Below, in pieces: positions 24,654 to 32,819 of a stretch of DNA of 64,000 nucleotides (its first letter is position 1; each line of letters opens with the position of its first letter). Origin of the DNA: Streptomyces sp. R33. GTDB taxonomy: Bacteria; Actinomycetota; Actinomycetes; Streptomycetales; Streptomycetaceae. The position numbers and the translations under genes are program-made. The stretch spans positions 5,893,501 through 5,957,500 of the forward strand of contig NZ_CP165727.1 of the NCBI RefSeq assembly GCF_041200175.1. The letters are read 5' to 3'. The notes under the pieces are model-generated. The model ran no database searches and was not told the DNA's origin. It worked only from the letters and a program-made list of their open reading frames with translations.

Positions 24654-25049
24654 ATGTCCGAGCACCCTGACGCTGCCCTGATCCGCCGCGGCTACGAGGC
24701 CTTCGGCAAGGGCGACATGGAGATGATGGGCACGCTGATGACGGCCGACGTCATCCACCACGTGCCCGGCAGCAACCCGCTCTCAGGGCACCACAAGGGC
24801 CGGGAGGCCGTCCTCGACCTCTACCGGAGGATCGGCGAGGAGACGAAGGGCACCTTCCAGGTCGATCTGCACGCGGTGCTGGTCGATGGGCGGGGCCACG
24901 TGATGGCCTTCCACACGGCCCGCGGCGACCGCGGGGACCACGGCATCGAGATCCAGCAAGGCCTCTTCTTCACGATCGTCGGCGGGAAGATCACCGACAT
25001 CGACGAGTGCACGCAGGACATCGACGAGGAGGACCGTTTCTGGGGCTGA
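24654..25049 (+). CDS. SnoaL-like / nuclear transport factor 2-fold protein
   Basis: 131 residues. The pattern IRRGYEAFGKGDMEMMGTLMTADVIHHVPGSNPLSGHHKG and later IEIQQGLFFTIVGGKITDIDEC is the SnoaL-like cone fold. Members include polyketide cyclases, steroid isomerases and many proteins without a known reaction. GGAGG lies before ATG. No catalytic assignment is possible. Confidence 0.82.
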   Translation: MSEHPDAALIRRGYEAFGKGDMEMMGTLMTADVIHHVPGSNPLSGHHKGREAVLDLYRRIGEETKGTFQVDLHAVLVDGRGHVMAFHTARGDRGDHGIEIQQGLFFTIVGGKITDIDECTQDIDEEDRFWG

Positions 25050-25121
25050 TCCGCCCGTCCTGGAAACAGCAGCCGACCGTCCCGGCCTCCTCGTCCCGCG
25101 ACTCCCTGAAGCGGCCCCGCC

Positions 25122-25472
25122 TCAGCCCTGCGGCTTCGGCGCCGCCTGCTGCACGACCTCGAACGACCACACCGTCGAGCCCGAGGCGGCCGGCTTCGGG
25201 CGCTCGCCGGAGCCCGCGCCCGCGCCCCCGCCCGCGCCACCGCCCTGGTGCGCCGCCTTCATGGGCCCCTCCATCCACGCCTGGAAGTCCTCCTCCGACC
25301 GCCACCGCGTGTACACCAGGTACTGGTCCGTCCCCTCCACGGGACGCAGCAGCTCGAACCACTCGAACCCGTCCGAACCCTCCACGGCACCCGCCCGCGA
25401 GGCGAAGCGCTGCTCCAGGACTTCCCGCTGCTCGGCGGGCACGGTCAGTGCGTTGATCTTCACGATGCTCAT
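25122..25472 (-). CDS. Antibiotic-biosynthesis-monooxygenase (ABM)-fold protein
   Basis: 116 residues. MSIVKINALTVPAEQREVLEQRFASRAG, then GFEWFELLRPVEGTDQYLVYTRWRSEEDFQAWM, is the ferredoxin-like ABM fold seen in quinone-forming monooxygenases and IsdG-type haem enzymes. The C-terminal tail has a Gly/Ala-rich insert (QGGGAGGGAGAGSG) before the last strand. Actual reaction unknown. Start at ATG 25472; an in-frame ATG nine bases earlier is possible. Confidence 0.82.
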   Translation of the reverse strand: MSIVKINALTVPAEQREVLEQRFASRAGAVEGSDGFEWFELLRPVEGTDQYLVYTRWRSEEDFQAWMEGPMKAAHQGGGAGGGAGAGSGERPKPAASGSTVWSFEVVQQAAPKPQG

Positions 25473-25592
25473 GCCCGCCATCCTAGGGATCCCGTGCGGG
25501 ATATCGTCCTCCCAGGTAATGAAGCGGTGCATGAAACGCGGCAGCCAGGCGAAGTCAAGGTTGCGGTCAACAGGGCGGGAGGCCGGCGAGGC

Positions 25593-27611
25593 GTGGCTAA
25601 CGCGGCGGAGCACAGTGGTGCGAACGGACATGCCGGGGTCATAGGCGGTAGCGGCAGGCTGGGGGCGGCGCGGTTCCTCCTGTGGGCGCTGGCCGGCGTC
25701 CTCGCCGTCAGGCAGGCCGCCGCGGTGCTGCGCGTCCCACCCGGCGAGTGGCTCAGCGAGTTCCAGCTCACCGGCAGTCTTCCCGGCTCGCTCTACGACG
25801 GCGGCCAGTTCACCGGGAGTCCCTTCGCCGGGCTGGTCCTGCGGCCGTTCCTCGGTCTTGCGGCGCCCTCCCTGGAGGTGGCCTGGACCTGTGTGACGCT
25901 GCTGTTCGTCGCTGCCGTCGGGCTGGTCGCCGCGCGCGGCCTGCCCGACCCGGTGCCGCGGCGCACCGCGCTGCTCGCCGCTCCCGTGCTGGTCGGCCTG
26001 ATGATGGTGTCGCTGCCCGTCCGCGCCGCGGCCTCGCCGGGCCAGACCGCCGTCCTGCCCGTGCTGCTGGTGCTGCTGGCCGTGTTCCGGGTGCCCGGCG
26101 AGCGCCCGGCCGGGTTCCTCGTCGGGCTCGCCGCCGCGCTCCAGCCGGCCCTGCTGCTGTTCGCGCCGCTGCTGTGGCTCACCGGCCGCCGCCCCACCGC
26201 CAAGGCCGCCGCCGTGACGTTCGCCGCGGCCACCGCCCTGTCCTGGGCGGCCCTGCCGCGCGACTCCTGGACGTATTGGGTCCACCACCTGGCCGGCACC
26301 GGCCTCGGCGGAGCCCCGGGCAGCCTCGCCAACCAGTCCGTGCACGGCGCGCTGCTGCGGCTCGGCCTGAGCGGCCCCCTCGAGATCCTGCTGTACGCCG
26401 TGCTCGCGGCCGGGATCGTCTGGGTCGGGCTGCGCCGCGCGGCCCGCTACGCCCGCGACGGGCAGCTGCTGCTCGCCGTGGCCGTCACCGGCTGCGTGGC
26501 CGTGGCCGTGGCGCCGACCGGCTGGCGCCACCAGCTGCTGTGGGTGCTGCTCGCGGTGGCCGGCAAGGTCGGCAAGCGGGCGGCGGACCGGCCCGTGTGG
26601 CCGGTGGCCGTGGTGCTCGCCATGACGCTGCCCGCCGACGTGCTGCTGCCCAACCTGGCCGCGCTGGCCCCCGTACGGGACAACGTGCTGCTGCTCGCCG
26701 CGCTGGCGGCGGCCTGCGCGGTGCCGTTCCTGCCGCGCTCCTCGCCGTACTGGCGCGAGCCCGTCGCGACGGAGTACAGCCGGCCGGCCGCCGCCCGGTG
26801 GTCGCGGGTTCCGCTGCTGCCGTTCTGGCGGCGCGTGCTGTCGCGCCCCAACCTGTTGCTGGAGCTGCTGCTGATACGGGTGGGGTACTCGCTGTACTCG
26901 CACATCCGGGCCGCGGCGCCGAGCAGTCGCAGCGTCGCCGAAGGGCACGGGAGCCAGATCCACGCCGTCGAGCGGGCGCTGGGCATCGACATCGAGCACG
27001 CCGTCAACCATGCCGTCGTGAACCTGCCCTGGCTGGAGAAGTTCTTCAACTTCTACTACACGTCGTTCCACTTCGTGGTGCCGCTGACGATCCTGGCGGT
27101 CCTGTACTGGCGCAGGCCGGGCGACTACCGCTGGGCCCGCGCCTCCCTGGGCCTGGCCACCGTCCTCGCGCTCGTCGGCTTCTGGCTGTACCCGCTGGCG
27201 CCGCCGCGGCTGATGCCCGCGCTCGGCTTCATCGACACCGTGCACGGGCCGCAGGACCTGGCCCATCCGCAGTACGGGGCGATGACCGCGATCTCCAACC
27301 AGTACGCGGCGATGCCCTCGCTGCACTTCGGCTGGTCGCTGTGGTGCGGGGTCGTGATCATCACGCTCGCGCCGAAGGGCTGGCAGAAGCTGCTCGGTGC
27401 GCTGCACCCGGTGATCACGGTGTGCGCGATCGTCGCCACCGCCAACCACTGGGTGCTCGACGCGGTCGGCGGCGCGGTCGTCATCGGCGCCGGGTTCGGG
27501 CTCGTGTACGTACTGTCGGGGCCGCGCGGCGCCGCCTTGCCGGCCGGGCTGAGCGTGCCGCGGCCGCGCGAGCCGGAGCGCGTGGGCGCCGCCACGCGCA
27601 GCCGGGCCTGA
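25593..27611 (+). CDS. Fusion of a GT87-type mannosyltransferase and a PAP2 phosphatase/inositol-phosphotransferase domain
   Basis: 672 residues from GTG 25593. The N-terminal 390 residues have about nine membrane helices and the GT-C layout of GT87 (loop with GEWLSEFQLTGSLPGSLYDGGQFTGSPFAG after the first helix), which use polyprenyl-phosphate sugars. The C-terminal part has the Aur1-like PAP2 motifs: YSLYSHIRAAAPS, PSLHFGWSL (histidine) and ANHWVLDAVGGA. A bifunctional enzyme would add a sugar and a lipid or phosphate head group in wall glycolipid synthesis. The fusion is known in actinobacteria; substrates are not. Confidence 0.85.
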   Translation: MANAAEHSGANGHAGVIGGSGRLGAARFLLWALAGVLAVRQAAAVLRVPPGEWLSEFQLTGSLPGSLYDGGQFTGSPFAGLVLRPFLGLAAPSLEVAWTCVTLLFVAAVGLVAARGLPDPVPRRTALLAAPVLVGLMMVSLPVRAAASPGQTAVLPVLLVLLAVFRVPGERPAGFLVGLAAALQPALLLFAPLLWLTGRRPTAKAAAVTFAAATALSWAALPRDSWTYWVHHLAGTGLGGAPGSLANQSVHGALLRLGLSGPLEILLYAVLAAGIVWVGLRRAARYARDGQLLLAVAVTGCVAVAVAPTGWRHQLLWVLLAVAGKVGKRAADRPVWPVAVVLAMTLPADVLLPNLAALAPVRDNVLLLAALAAACAVPFLPRSSPYWREPVATEYSRPAAARWSRVPLLPFWRRVLSRPNLLLELLLIRVGYSLYSHIRAAAPSSRSVAEGHGSQIHAVERALGIDIEHAVNHAVVNLPWLEKFFNFYYTSFHFVVPLTILAVLYWRRPGDYRWARASLGLATVLALVGFWLYPLAPPRLMPALGFIDTVHGPQDLAHPQYGAMTAISNQYAAMPSLHFGWSLWCGVVIITLAPKGWQKLLGALHPVITVCAIVATANHWVLDAVGGAVVIGAGFGLVYVLSGPRGAALPAGLSVPRPREPERVGAATRSRA

Positions 27612-27672
27612 GCGGGCCGGGCCTGAGCAGCCGGGCCTGAGCGACCGGGCCTGACGGGCGGAATCCGCAACG

Positions 27673-27719
27673 CGAAGGGGTGTCGGGGCAGGCCGTGTGC
27701 CCGCTCCGACACCCCTTCG
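27673..27719 (+). terminator. Hairpin terminator after the GT87-PAP2 gene
   Basis: Stem CGAAGGGGTGTCGG at 27673-27686 pairs perfectly with 27706-27719 over a 19-base loop. It lies between convergent genes and may stop transcription from both. Confidence 0.75.
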
Positions 27720-27778
27720 GTGGATCGCCGCGTCCTGTCAGGATCCGCCGTAGGCGGCCCCTGCGCCACCCGGGGCGA

Positions 27779-28162
27779 TCAGCGGGCCGCCGCCCCACCC
27801 GCGCAGAGCCCCTCCACGACGAGCGCGATGGCGGCCTCGGCGCTGTCGGCCTCGGCGATGACGGTGTTCAGGCTGGGGCTGCGCACCCGGAAGCGGCCGT
27901 CGGGCGTGGGCTCGACGGCGGGTGCCTCCACCTCGAAGGGGTGGCGGGTGCGGGAGCTGAACCACAGGGTCCACTGGCGGGTGAACGGGTACAGCCGGCG
28001 CAGCTGTGGCTGCGCGGCGGCGGCCTCGATGAGCTCGATGACACCGCGGCAGAGCGTCTCGGGCCCGCCGCGCTCCTGGATCAGCCGCCACGTCGTGGGC
28101 AGCCGCTGCCAGCGGGCATCCACCCGGTGAGCGGTGTCTGTATCGGCAGCGTGAAGGTTCAT
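27779..28162 (-). CDS. DUF6193-like protein
   Basis: 127 residues from ATG 28162. TWRLIQERGGPETLCRGVIELIEAAAAQPQLRRLYPF and SSRTRHPFEVEAPAVEPTPDGRFRVRS resemble the C-terminal part of DUF6193 proteins, a Streptomyces family of unknown role. No membrane segment. The next 235 bases before the P450 gene have no gene. Confidence 0.6.
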   Translation of the reverse strand: MNLHAADTDTAHRVDARWQRLPTTWRLIQERGGPETLCRGVIELIEAAAAQPQLRRLYPFTRQWTLWFSSRTRHPFEVEAPAVEPTPDGRFRVRSPSLNTVIAEADSAEAAIALVVEGLCAGGAAAR

Positions 28163-28397
28163 CCGCGCAGTGTGACGCTCCGCCGGTCTCAGGACAATGG
28201 TCCGGAAGTCAACAATCCGGCATACGTGCGCCCCCGATGCGCCCCATTCCCACGCCGGGAGCGCCCCCCGGCGCGCGTTCCGCGACATGCGTTCCCCGGC
28301 GTGTGCTCCCCGGCGGCATTCCAGCGGACGGCAGGGGCCGGGGCGTGGGAGGAGCGGCCCCTGCCGCCGTGGAACCGGTACGGCCACGGACACGCGC

Positions 28398-29642
28398 TCA
28401 ACCGTGGCTGACCCGGAGCTCCTTGATGCCGTTGAGCCAGGCGGCGCGCAGCCGGCGCGGTTCCTCGCCGGTCAGCCGCAGGTCGGGCAGGGTGTCGGCG
28501 AGCGCGTTGAAGATCAGGTCGATCTCCATGATGGCCAGGGACTTGCCGAGGCAGAAGTGCGGGCCGCCGCCGCCGAAGCCGAGGTGCGGGTTCGGGTCGC
28601 GGGTGATGTCGAAGCGGTCGGGGTCGGTGAAGACCTCGGGGTCGTGGTTGGCGGAGGAGTAGAACAGCCCCACCCGGTCGCCCGCCTTGATCTTCTGGCC
28701 GCCCAGTTCGGTGTCCTGGGTGGCGGTGCGCTGGAAGGACACCACCGGGGTGGCCCAGCGGACGATCTCCTCGGCGGCCGTCGCCGGCCGGGTCGCCTTG
28801 TACAGCTCCCACTGGTCGGGGTGGGTCAGGAAGGCGTGCATGCCGTGGCTGATGGCGTTGCGCGTGGTCTCGTTGCCGGCGACCGCCAGGAGCAGTACGA
28901 AGAAGCCGAACTCGTCGGAGCCGAGGTTGCCCTGGCCCTCGGCCGCCACCAGCTGCGTGACGATGTCCTTGGCCGGGCACTCCTTGCGGGCGGCGGAGAG
29001 GTTCATGGCGTAGCCGATGAGCTCCATCGCCGCGTTGGAGCCGACCTCCTCGGTGATCGCGTACTCGGGGTCGTCGTACGCGATCATCTTGTTCGACCAG
29101 TCGAAGATGCGCAGGCGGTCCTCCTGCGGTACGCCGATCAGTTCGGCGATCGCCTGCAGCGGGAGCTCGCACGCGACCTGCGTGACGAAGTCGAAGCTGC
29201 CGTCCGCCGAGGCCTCCAGCGCCTGCGCGACGATCTTCCGGGCCCGGTCGCGCAGGGCCTCCTCCAGGCCGCGGATGGCCCGCGGGGTGAAACCGCGCTG
29301 CACGATCTGGCGTACGCGGGTGTGTTCCGGCGGGTCCATGTTCAGCATGATCAGGCGCTGGGCATCTATCTGCTCGCGCTGGATGTGCTCGTTGAAGCGG
29401 ATGATCGCCGTATTGGTGGTGGAGGAGAACAACTCCGGGTGCGTGGATACGTACTTGACGTCCGCGTGCCGGGTCACGGCCCAGTAGCCCTCGTCGTCGA
29501 AGCCGGTGATGCCGCGCTGCTGGGGGCACCACCACACGGGTGCCGTCTGCCGCAGCTGTGCGAACTCGGGGAAGGGGACCCGGTCCTGGAGGAGGTCGGG
29601 GTCGGTGGCGTCGAAGCCTTCGGGCAGCGCGGGACAGGGCAT
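28398..29642 (-). CDS. cyp125: CYP125-type steroid C26/C27 monooxygenase
   Basis: 414 residues. It follows mycobacterial CYP125A1 closely over the whole length, for example QRLIMLNMDPPEHTR, CELPLQAIAELIGVPQEDR, FGFFVLLLAVAGNETTRN (I helix, acid/Thr pair), AAEEIVRWATPV (E-x-x-R) and LGFGGGGPHFCLGKSLA (haem Cys). CYP125 oxidises the terminal methyl of cholesterol or cholestenone to an acid, starting side-chain breakdown. It diverges from a FadA5-like thiolase gene. Boxes for a KstR-type repressor at 29690-29703 and 29806-29827 lie between them. Electron donor is probably the ferredoxin at 41311. Confidence 0.92.
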   Translation of the reverse strand: MPCPALPEGFDATDPDLLQDRVPFPEFAQLRQTAPVWWCPQQRGITGFDDEGYWAVTRHADVKYVSTHPELFSSTTNTAIIRFNEHIQREQIDAQRLIMLNMDPPEHTRVRQIVQRGFTPRAIRGLEEALRDRARKIVAQALEASADGSFDFVTQVACELPLQAIAELIGVPQEDRLRIFDWSNKMIAYDDPEYAITEEVGSNAAMELIGYAMNLSAARKECPAKDIVTQLVAAEGQGNLGSDEFGFFVLLLAVAGNETTRNAISHGMHAFLTHPDQWELYKATRPATAAEEIVRWATPVVSFQRTATQDTELGGQKIKAGDRVGLFYSSANHDPEVFTDPDRFDITRDPNPHLGFGGGGPHFCLGKSLAIMEIDLIFNALADTLPDLRLTGEEPRRLRAAWLNGIKELRVSHG

Positions 29643-29658
29643 CGGGCGACTCCAAAGT

Positions 29659-29673
29659 CTGACGGCCCATCAG
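29659..29673. promoter_or_regulatory. CTGAC-N5-(A/G)TCAG operator candidate
   Basis: CTGAC GGCCC ATCAG, 17 bases ahead of the P450 start. One mismatch from the perfect CTGAC-N5-GTCAG palindromes found ahead of the LLM gene (51577-51591) and the acyl-CoA dehydrogenase gene (60342-60358). Confidence 0.4.
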
Positions 29674-29689
29674 AAGTTGGCTTGAAGGT

Positions 29690-29703
29690 AGTAACGAGTT
29701 CCA
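29690..29703 (-). promoter_or_regulatory. KstR-type box ahead of cyp125
   Basis: On the minus strand TGGAACTCGTTACT, which fits the mycobacterial KstR consensus TnnAACnnGTTnnA with one mismatch at the last base. It lies 48 bases upstream of the cyp125 ATG. Confidence 0.6.
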
Positions 29704-29805
29704 GAAGTGACAAGGGTCCTCGCGCCAACTGCTGCGTGTGGAATCCGTGTAAGCCGCGTGCAAGACCCTTGCGTGCCGGGCCTCCGGGTCATAAGACTGC
29801 GAGGA

Positions 29806-29827
29806 GAACTAGAACGCGTACTAGTTC
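29806..29827 (+). promoter_or_regulatory. KstR-type palindrome ahead of the FadA5-like thiolase
   Basis: A 22-bp near-perfect palindrome. GAACTAG at 29806-29812 pairs with CTAGTTC at 29821-29827 around ACGCGT. The core TAGAACGCGTACTA (29810-29823) fits TnnAACnnGTTnnA with one mismatch. The same half-site arrangement recurs at 39799-39820. Confidence 0.7.
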
Positions 29828-29883
29828 GGGCGGGGCGCCGGGACGGCCCGCCGCGTCGGCACAGTGCAGGAGAGGACGAGCTC

Positions 29884-31053
29884 ATGGCCGCGGAACCCGT
29901 CATCGTCGAAGCCGTACGCACCCCCATCGGCAAGCGCGGGGGCGCGCTCGCCAACCTCCACCCCGCCTACCTGCTCGGCGAGACGTACCGCGAACTCCTC
30001 GCCCGGACCGGAATCCAGCCCGACTGCGTCGAGCAGATCGTCGGCGGAACCGTGACCCACGCCGGCGAGCAGTCCATGAATCCGGCGCGCAACGCCTGGC
30101 TCGCCATGGGCCTGCCGTACGAGACCGCCGCGACCACCGTGGACTGCCAGTGCGGCAGCTCCCAGCAGGCCAACCACATGGTCGCCAACATGATCTCCGG
30201 CGGTGTCATGGACATCGGCATCGCCTGCGGCGTCGAGGCGATGAGCCGCGTGCCGCTGGGCTCCGGCTCCAAGCACGGCCCCGGCAAGCCCTTCCCGGAC
30301 GAGTGGAACGTCGACCTCCCGAACCAGTTCGAGGCCGCCGAGCGCATCGCCCGCCACCGGGGCCTGAGCCGCGAGGACGTCGACCGGCTCGGGCTGCTCT
30401 CCCAGGAGCGGGCCGCCACCGCATGGGCCGAGGAGCGGTTCAAGCGGGAGACCTTCGCCGTCCAGGTCCCGACGACGGAGGAGGAGCAGCGCGCCGGGCA
30501 GGGCATGTGGCGGCTGGTCGACCGCGACGAGGGGCTGCGCGACACCAGCATGGAGGCGCTGGCCCGGCTCAAGCCGGTCATGCCGACCGCCGTGCACACC
30601 GCCGGGAACTCCTCGCAGATATCCGACGGGGCCGCCGCCGTGATGTGGGCCTCACGGAAGATGGCCCGCGCGCTCAAGCTCAAGCCGCGTGCCCGGATCG
30701 TCGCCCAGACCCTGGTCGGCGCCGATCCGCACTACCACCTCGACGGGCCGATCGACGCGACGCGGGCCGTGCTCGGCAAGGCGGGGATGTCGCTCAGGGA
30801 CATCGACCTGGTCGAGATCAACGAGGCCTTCGCCTCCGTCGTCCTCAGCTGGGCCCAGGTCTTCGAACAGGACCTGGAGAAGGTCAACGTCAACGGCGGC
30901 GGCATCGCGCTCGGCCACCCCGTCGGCGCGACCGGGGCCCGGCTGATCACCACCGCGCTGCACGAGCTCGAGCGCCGCGACAAGGAATTCGCGCTGATCA
31001 CCATGTGCGCGGGCGGCGCGCTGGCGACCGGGACGATCATCCAGCGGCTGTGA
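29884..31053 (+). CDS. fadA5: Steroid 3-ketoacyl-CoA thiolase, FadA5-like
   Basis: 389 residues, AGGAGAGG before ATG. Thiolase catalytic residues are in CQCGSSQQANH (nucleophilic Cys), GHPVGATGAR (His) and MCAGGALATG (second Cys). FadA5 of Mycobacterium cleaves 3-ketoacyl-CoA in cholesterol side-chain beta-oxidation. The link here is supported by the divergent CYP125 gene and KstR-type boxes in the shared promoter region. A general acetyl-CoA acetyltransferase is the alternative, less likely in this context. Confidence 0.87.
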   Translation: MAAEPVIVEAVRTPIGKRGGALANLHPAYLLGETYRELLARTGIQPDCVEQIVGGTVTHAGEQSMNPARNAWLAMGLPYETAATTVDCQCGSSQQANHMVANMISGGVMDIGIACGVEAMSRVPLGSGSKHGPGKPFPDEWNVDLPNQFEAAERIARHRGLSREDVDRLGLLSQERAATAWAEERFKRETFAVQVPTTEEEQRAGQGMWRLVDRDEGLRDTSMEALARLKPVMPTAVHTAGNSSQISDGAAAVMWASRKMARALKLKPRARIVAQTLVGADPHYHLDGPIDATRAVLGKAGMSLRDIDLVEINEAFASVVLSWAQVFEQDLEKVNVNGGGIALGHPVGATGARLITTALHELERRDKEFALITMCAGGALATGTIIQRL

Positions 31054-31093
31054 GCGGGCGCGGCGTCCACTGAACCCTGTGGGATGGGAAACA

Positions 31094-31141
31094 GAAGGCC
31101 CCGGTGGCCGGACCTGGGGAGGTCCGGCCACCGGGGCCTTC
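31094..31141 (+). terminator. Strong bidirectional hairpin terminator
   Basis: A perfect 22-bp stem (31094-31115 and 31120-31141) with a GGGG loop between the convergent thiolase and lysozyme-like genes; A and T runs on both sides are short. Confidence 0.88.
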
Positions 31142-31175
31142 GCACTGCTCGTGCGGCCGAGCGCTCACTGGTGGC

Positions 31176-31580
31176 TTAGTACCAGTGGTTGGCCTGCCAG
31201 AAGTTCCAGGCGCCGACCGGGCTGCCGTAGCGGGAGTTCATGTAGTCCAGGCCCCACTTGATCTGGGTGGCCGGGTTGGTCTTCCAGTCCGCACCCGCGG
31301 AGGCCATCTTCGAGCCCGGCAGGGCCTGGGCCAGGCCGTAGGCGCCCGAGGAGGCGTTCGTGGCGGTGTGGTCCCAGCCGCTCTCGTGGGAAATGATCTT
31401 GTCGAAGGCGGCGAACTGGGCCGGGTCCTTGATCATCTGGTGCGCGATCGCCTTGGCGCTCGTCGGGGCCGCCTGAGCGGGAACCGTGGCGAGCATGGAG
31501 CCGGCGACGCCCAGGGCGACGATGGAGCCGGCGAGGGTCTTCTTGGAAGCGGCGATGCGACGGATGACAGCGTTGGACAC
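31176..31580 (-). CDS. Secreted lysozyme-like transglycosylase
   Basis: 134 residues from GTG 31580 (GGAAGG eight bases upstream). Signal peptide KKTLAGSIVALGVAGSMLATVPAQA, then a compact SLT/APF-C-type domain: FDKIISHESGWDHTATNASSGAYGLAQALPGSKM (catalytic Glu in SHESGW) and QIKWGLDYMNSRYGSPVGAWNFWQ. It would cut peptidoglycan glycan strands outside the cell. Similar to the short Swl-type wall hydrolases involved in spore germination in Streptomyces. Confidence 0.88.
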   Translation of the reverse strand: MSNAVIRRIAASKKTLAGSIVALGVAGSMLATVPAQAAPTSAKAIAHQMIKDPAQFAAFDKIISHESGWDHTATNASSGAYGLAQALPGSKMASAGADWKTNPATQIKWGLDYMNSRYGSPVGAWNFWQANHWY

Positions 31581-31706
31581 GGATGAACCTTCCGAAGGGG
31601 ACAAGGGCGGTCGCGGGCATGCCGAGGACATGCGTGAGCCACTCACGCGGAGGAGAGGGGTTCGTCGGGCGGGGGGCGAAGACCCCGCCGCCGTAGCGAC
31701 AACACC

Positions 31707-31735
31707 AGTTAGCCAGGTCCCGGAGGCTCTGGCAA
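31707..31735 (-). promoter_or_regulatory. Promoter candidate of the transglycosylase gene
   Basis: On the minus strand TTGCCA (31735-31730), 17 bases, then CTAACT (31712-31707). It predicts an mRNA leader of about 115 bases. The rest of the 387-base gap to the ECF gene holds no gene. Confidence 0.45.
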
Positions 31736-31967
31736 CGACCCCGATTACTAGCCGTCCTCGCAGCCGGGGGCCTCGGGCCGTGGGGCGCTCTCGCCCGTGT
31801 TCGTGCAGGTGGGGGGCCGGTTTCCGGGTGGCGGGAGGAGCCTGCAGGGTCTACTACTGCGGGTCGTATGTGACGTGGGTCCTATGGGGTGAGTCACCGG
31901 GATACGGCCCGAATGTCACCTTATGTGTCCATTCGCTACACGAAATGGGGTGTGCGCGGGGCCACTT

Positions 31968-32819
31968 TCAACCCGAACCGAAGGAAACGGGTGCCTCGAA
32001 CGCCGCTTTCCGCACCGCCCGCCGCAGCGCCTTCAGCAGCGTGCCGCCGATCGCGAGGGTCAGTACGACGGTCAGCGCGGCCCGGCCCAGGTCCCAGCCG
32101 AGCGAGGTCGCGGCGCAGTACGCGAGGAAGCGGGTCAGGTTGGCGGCGACCGGATCCCCCGGGTGGAACGAGATGCCCTGGCCCATGCCCTGCAGGAGCA
32201 CCCAGCCCTGCAGGTTCATGATCGTGCCGTACGCGAACGAGCCCACGAAGCCGTACGCCGCCAGCATCAGCAGCTCCGCCCGGCCCCGGAGCCTCCTCCC
32301 CCAAGCTCTCGGCTTCGCTCGAGCAGGGGGGACCCCCATGCCGCCGGGCAGCAGGCCGGCGCCCAGCGAGAACCAGCCCATCGCCAGCATCTGGAACGGC
32401 ATCCACGGCCCGACCCCGCCCGTGAGCAGGGCGGAGGCGAACATCGTGACCGAGCCGAGGACGAAGCCGAAGCCGGGGCCGAGGACGCGGCCGCTGAGCA
32501 CCATCAGGAAGAACATCGGCTCGAGGCCGGCCGTGCCGGCGCCCAGCGGCCGCAGGGCGGCCCCGACCGCGGCGAGCACGCCGAGCATGGCCACCGCCTT
32601 GGCGTCCATGCCCTGGTCGGCGATGGTCGCGACGACTACGGCGACGAGGAGGGGGAGCAGCGCCGCGAAGAGCCAGGGGGCGTCCTGGGAGTGGGCGAGG
32701 CCGGACTGGCGGTCGGCGAGGAGGGGCCAGGCGAAGGCCGCGATGCCGATGAGGGTGACGAGGAGCAGGACGGCGGCGGCGCGGGGGCCGATGCGGAGGG
32801 GGCGGGCGGGGTGGGTCAT
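31968..32819 (-). CDS. ECF transporter substrate-binding (S) component, CbrT-like
   Basis: 283 residues from ATG 32819 (ATGA overlap with the ATPase gene). Six to seven hydrophobic helices, with SGRVLGPGFGFVLGSVTMFASALLTGGVGPWMPFQMLAMGWFSLGAGLLP typical of S components for cobalamin or precursors (CbrT). It captures substrate for the EcfT/EcfA energising module encoded upstream. The operon's cobalamin riboswitch indicates the substrate. A repeat insertion at 32292-32339 adds about 16 codons (MGVPPARAKPRAWGRR) between two helices without breaking the frame. Confidence 0.85.
   Translation of the reverse strand: MTHPARPLRIGPRAAAVLLLVTLIGIAAFAWPLLADRQSGLAHSQDAPWLFAALLPLLVAVVVATIADQGMDAKAVAMLGVLAAVGAALRPLGAGTAGLEPMFFLMVLSGRVLGPGFGFVLGSVTMFASALLTGGVGPWMPFQMLAMGWFSLGAGLLPGGMGVPPARAKPRAWGRRLRGRAELLMLAAYGFVGSFAYGTIMNLQGWVLLQGMGQGISFHPGDPVAANLTRFLAYCAATSLGWDLGRAALTVVLTLAIGGTLLKALRRAVRKAAFEAPVSFGSG
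32292..32339 (-). repeat. Streptomyces hairpin repeat inserted in the S-component gene
   Basis: About 48 bases with a CTCCCCCAAGCTC arm and a GAGCAGGGGGG arm around CTCGGCTTCGCTC, a common mobile hairpin repeat in Streptomyces intergenic DNA. Here it lies inside coding sequence and is a multiple of three, so translation continues. Confidence 0.7.

Noticed and set aside
27680..28411. Rightward frame after the GT87-PAP2 gene
   Set aside because: Begins inside a terminator hairpin and is antisense to the DUF6193-like gene.
31580..31960. Possible c-di-AMP (ydaO) riboswitch ahead of the transglycosylase gene
   Set aside because: Streptomyces wall hydrolases often have one and GGCTAACT resembles part of it, but the other conserved blocks are missing and the word fits better as a promoter -10 with a TTGCCA -35 at 17-base spacing.
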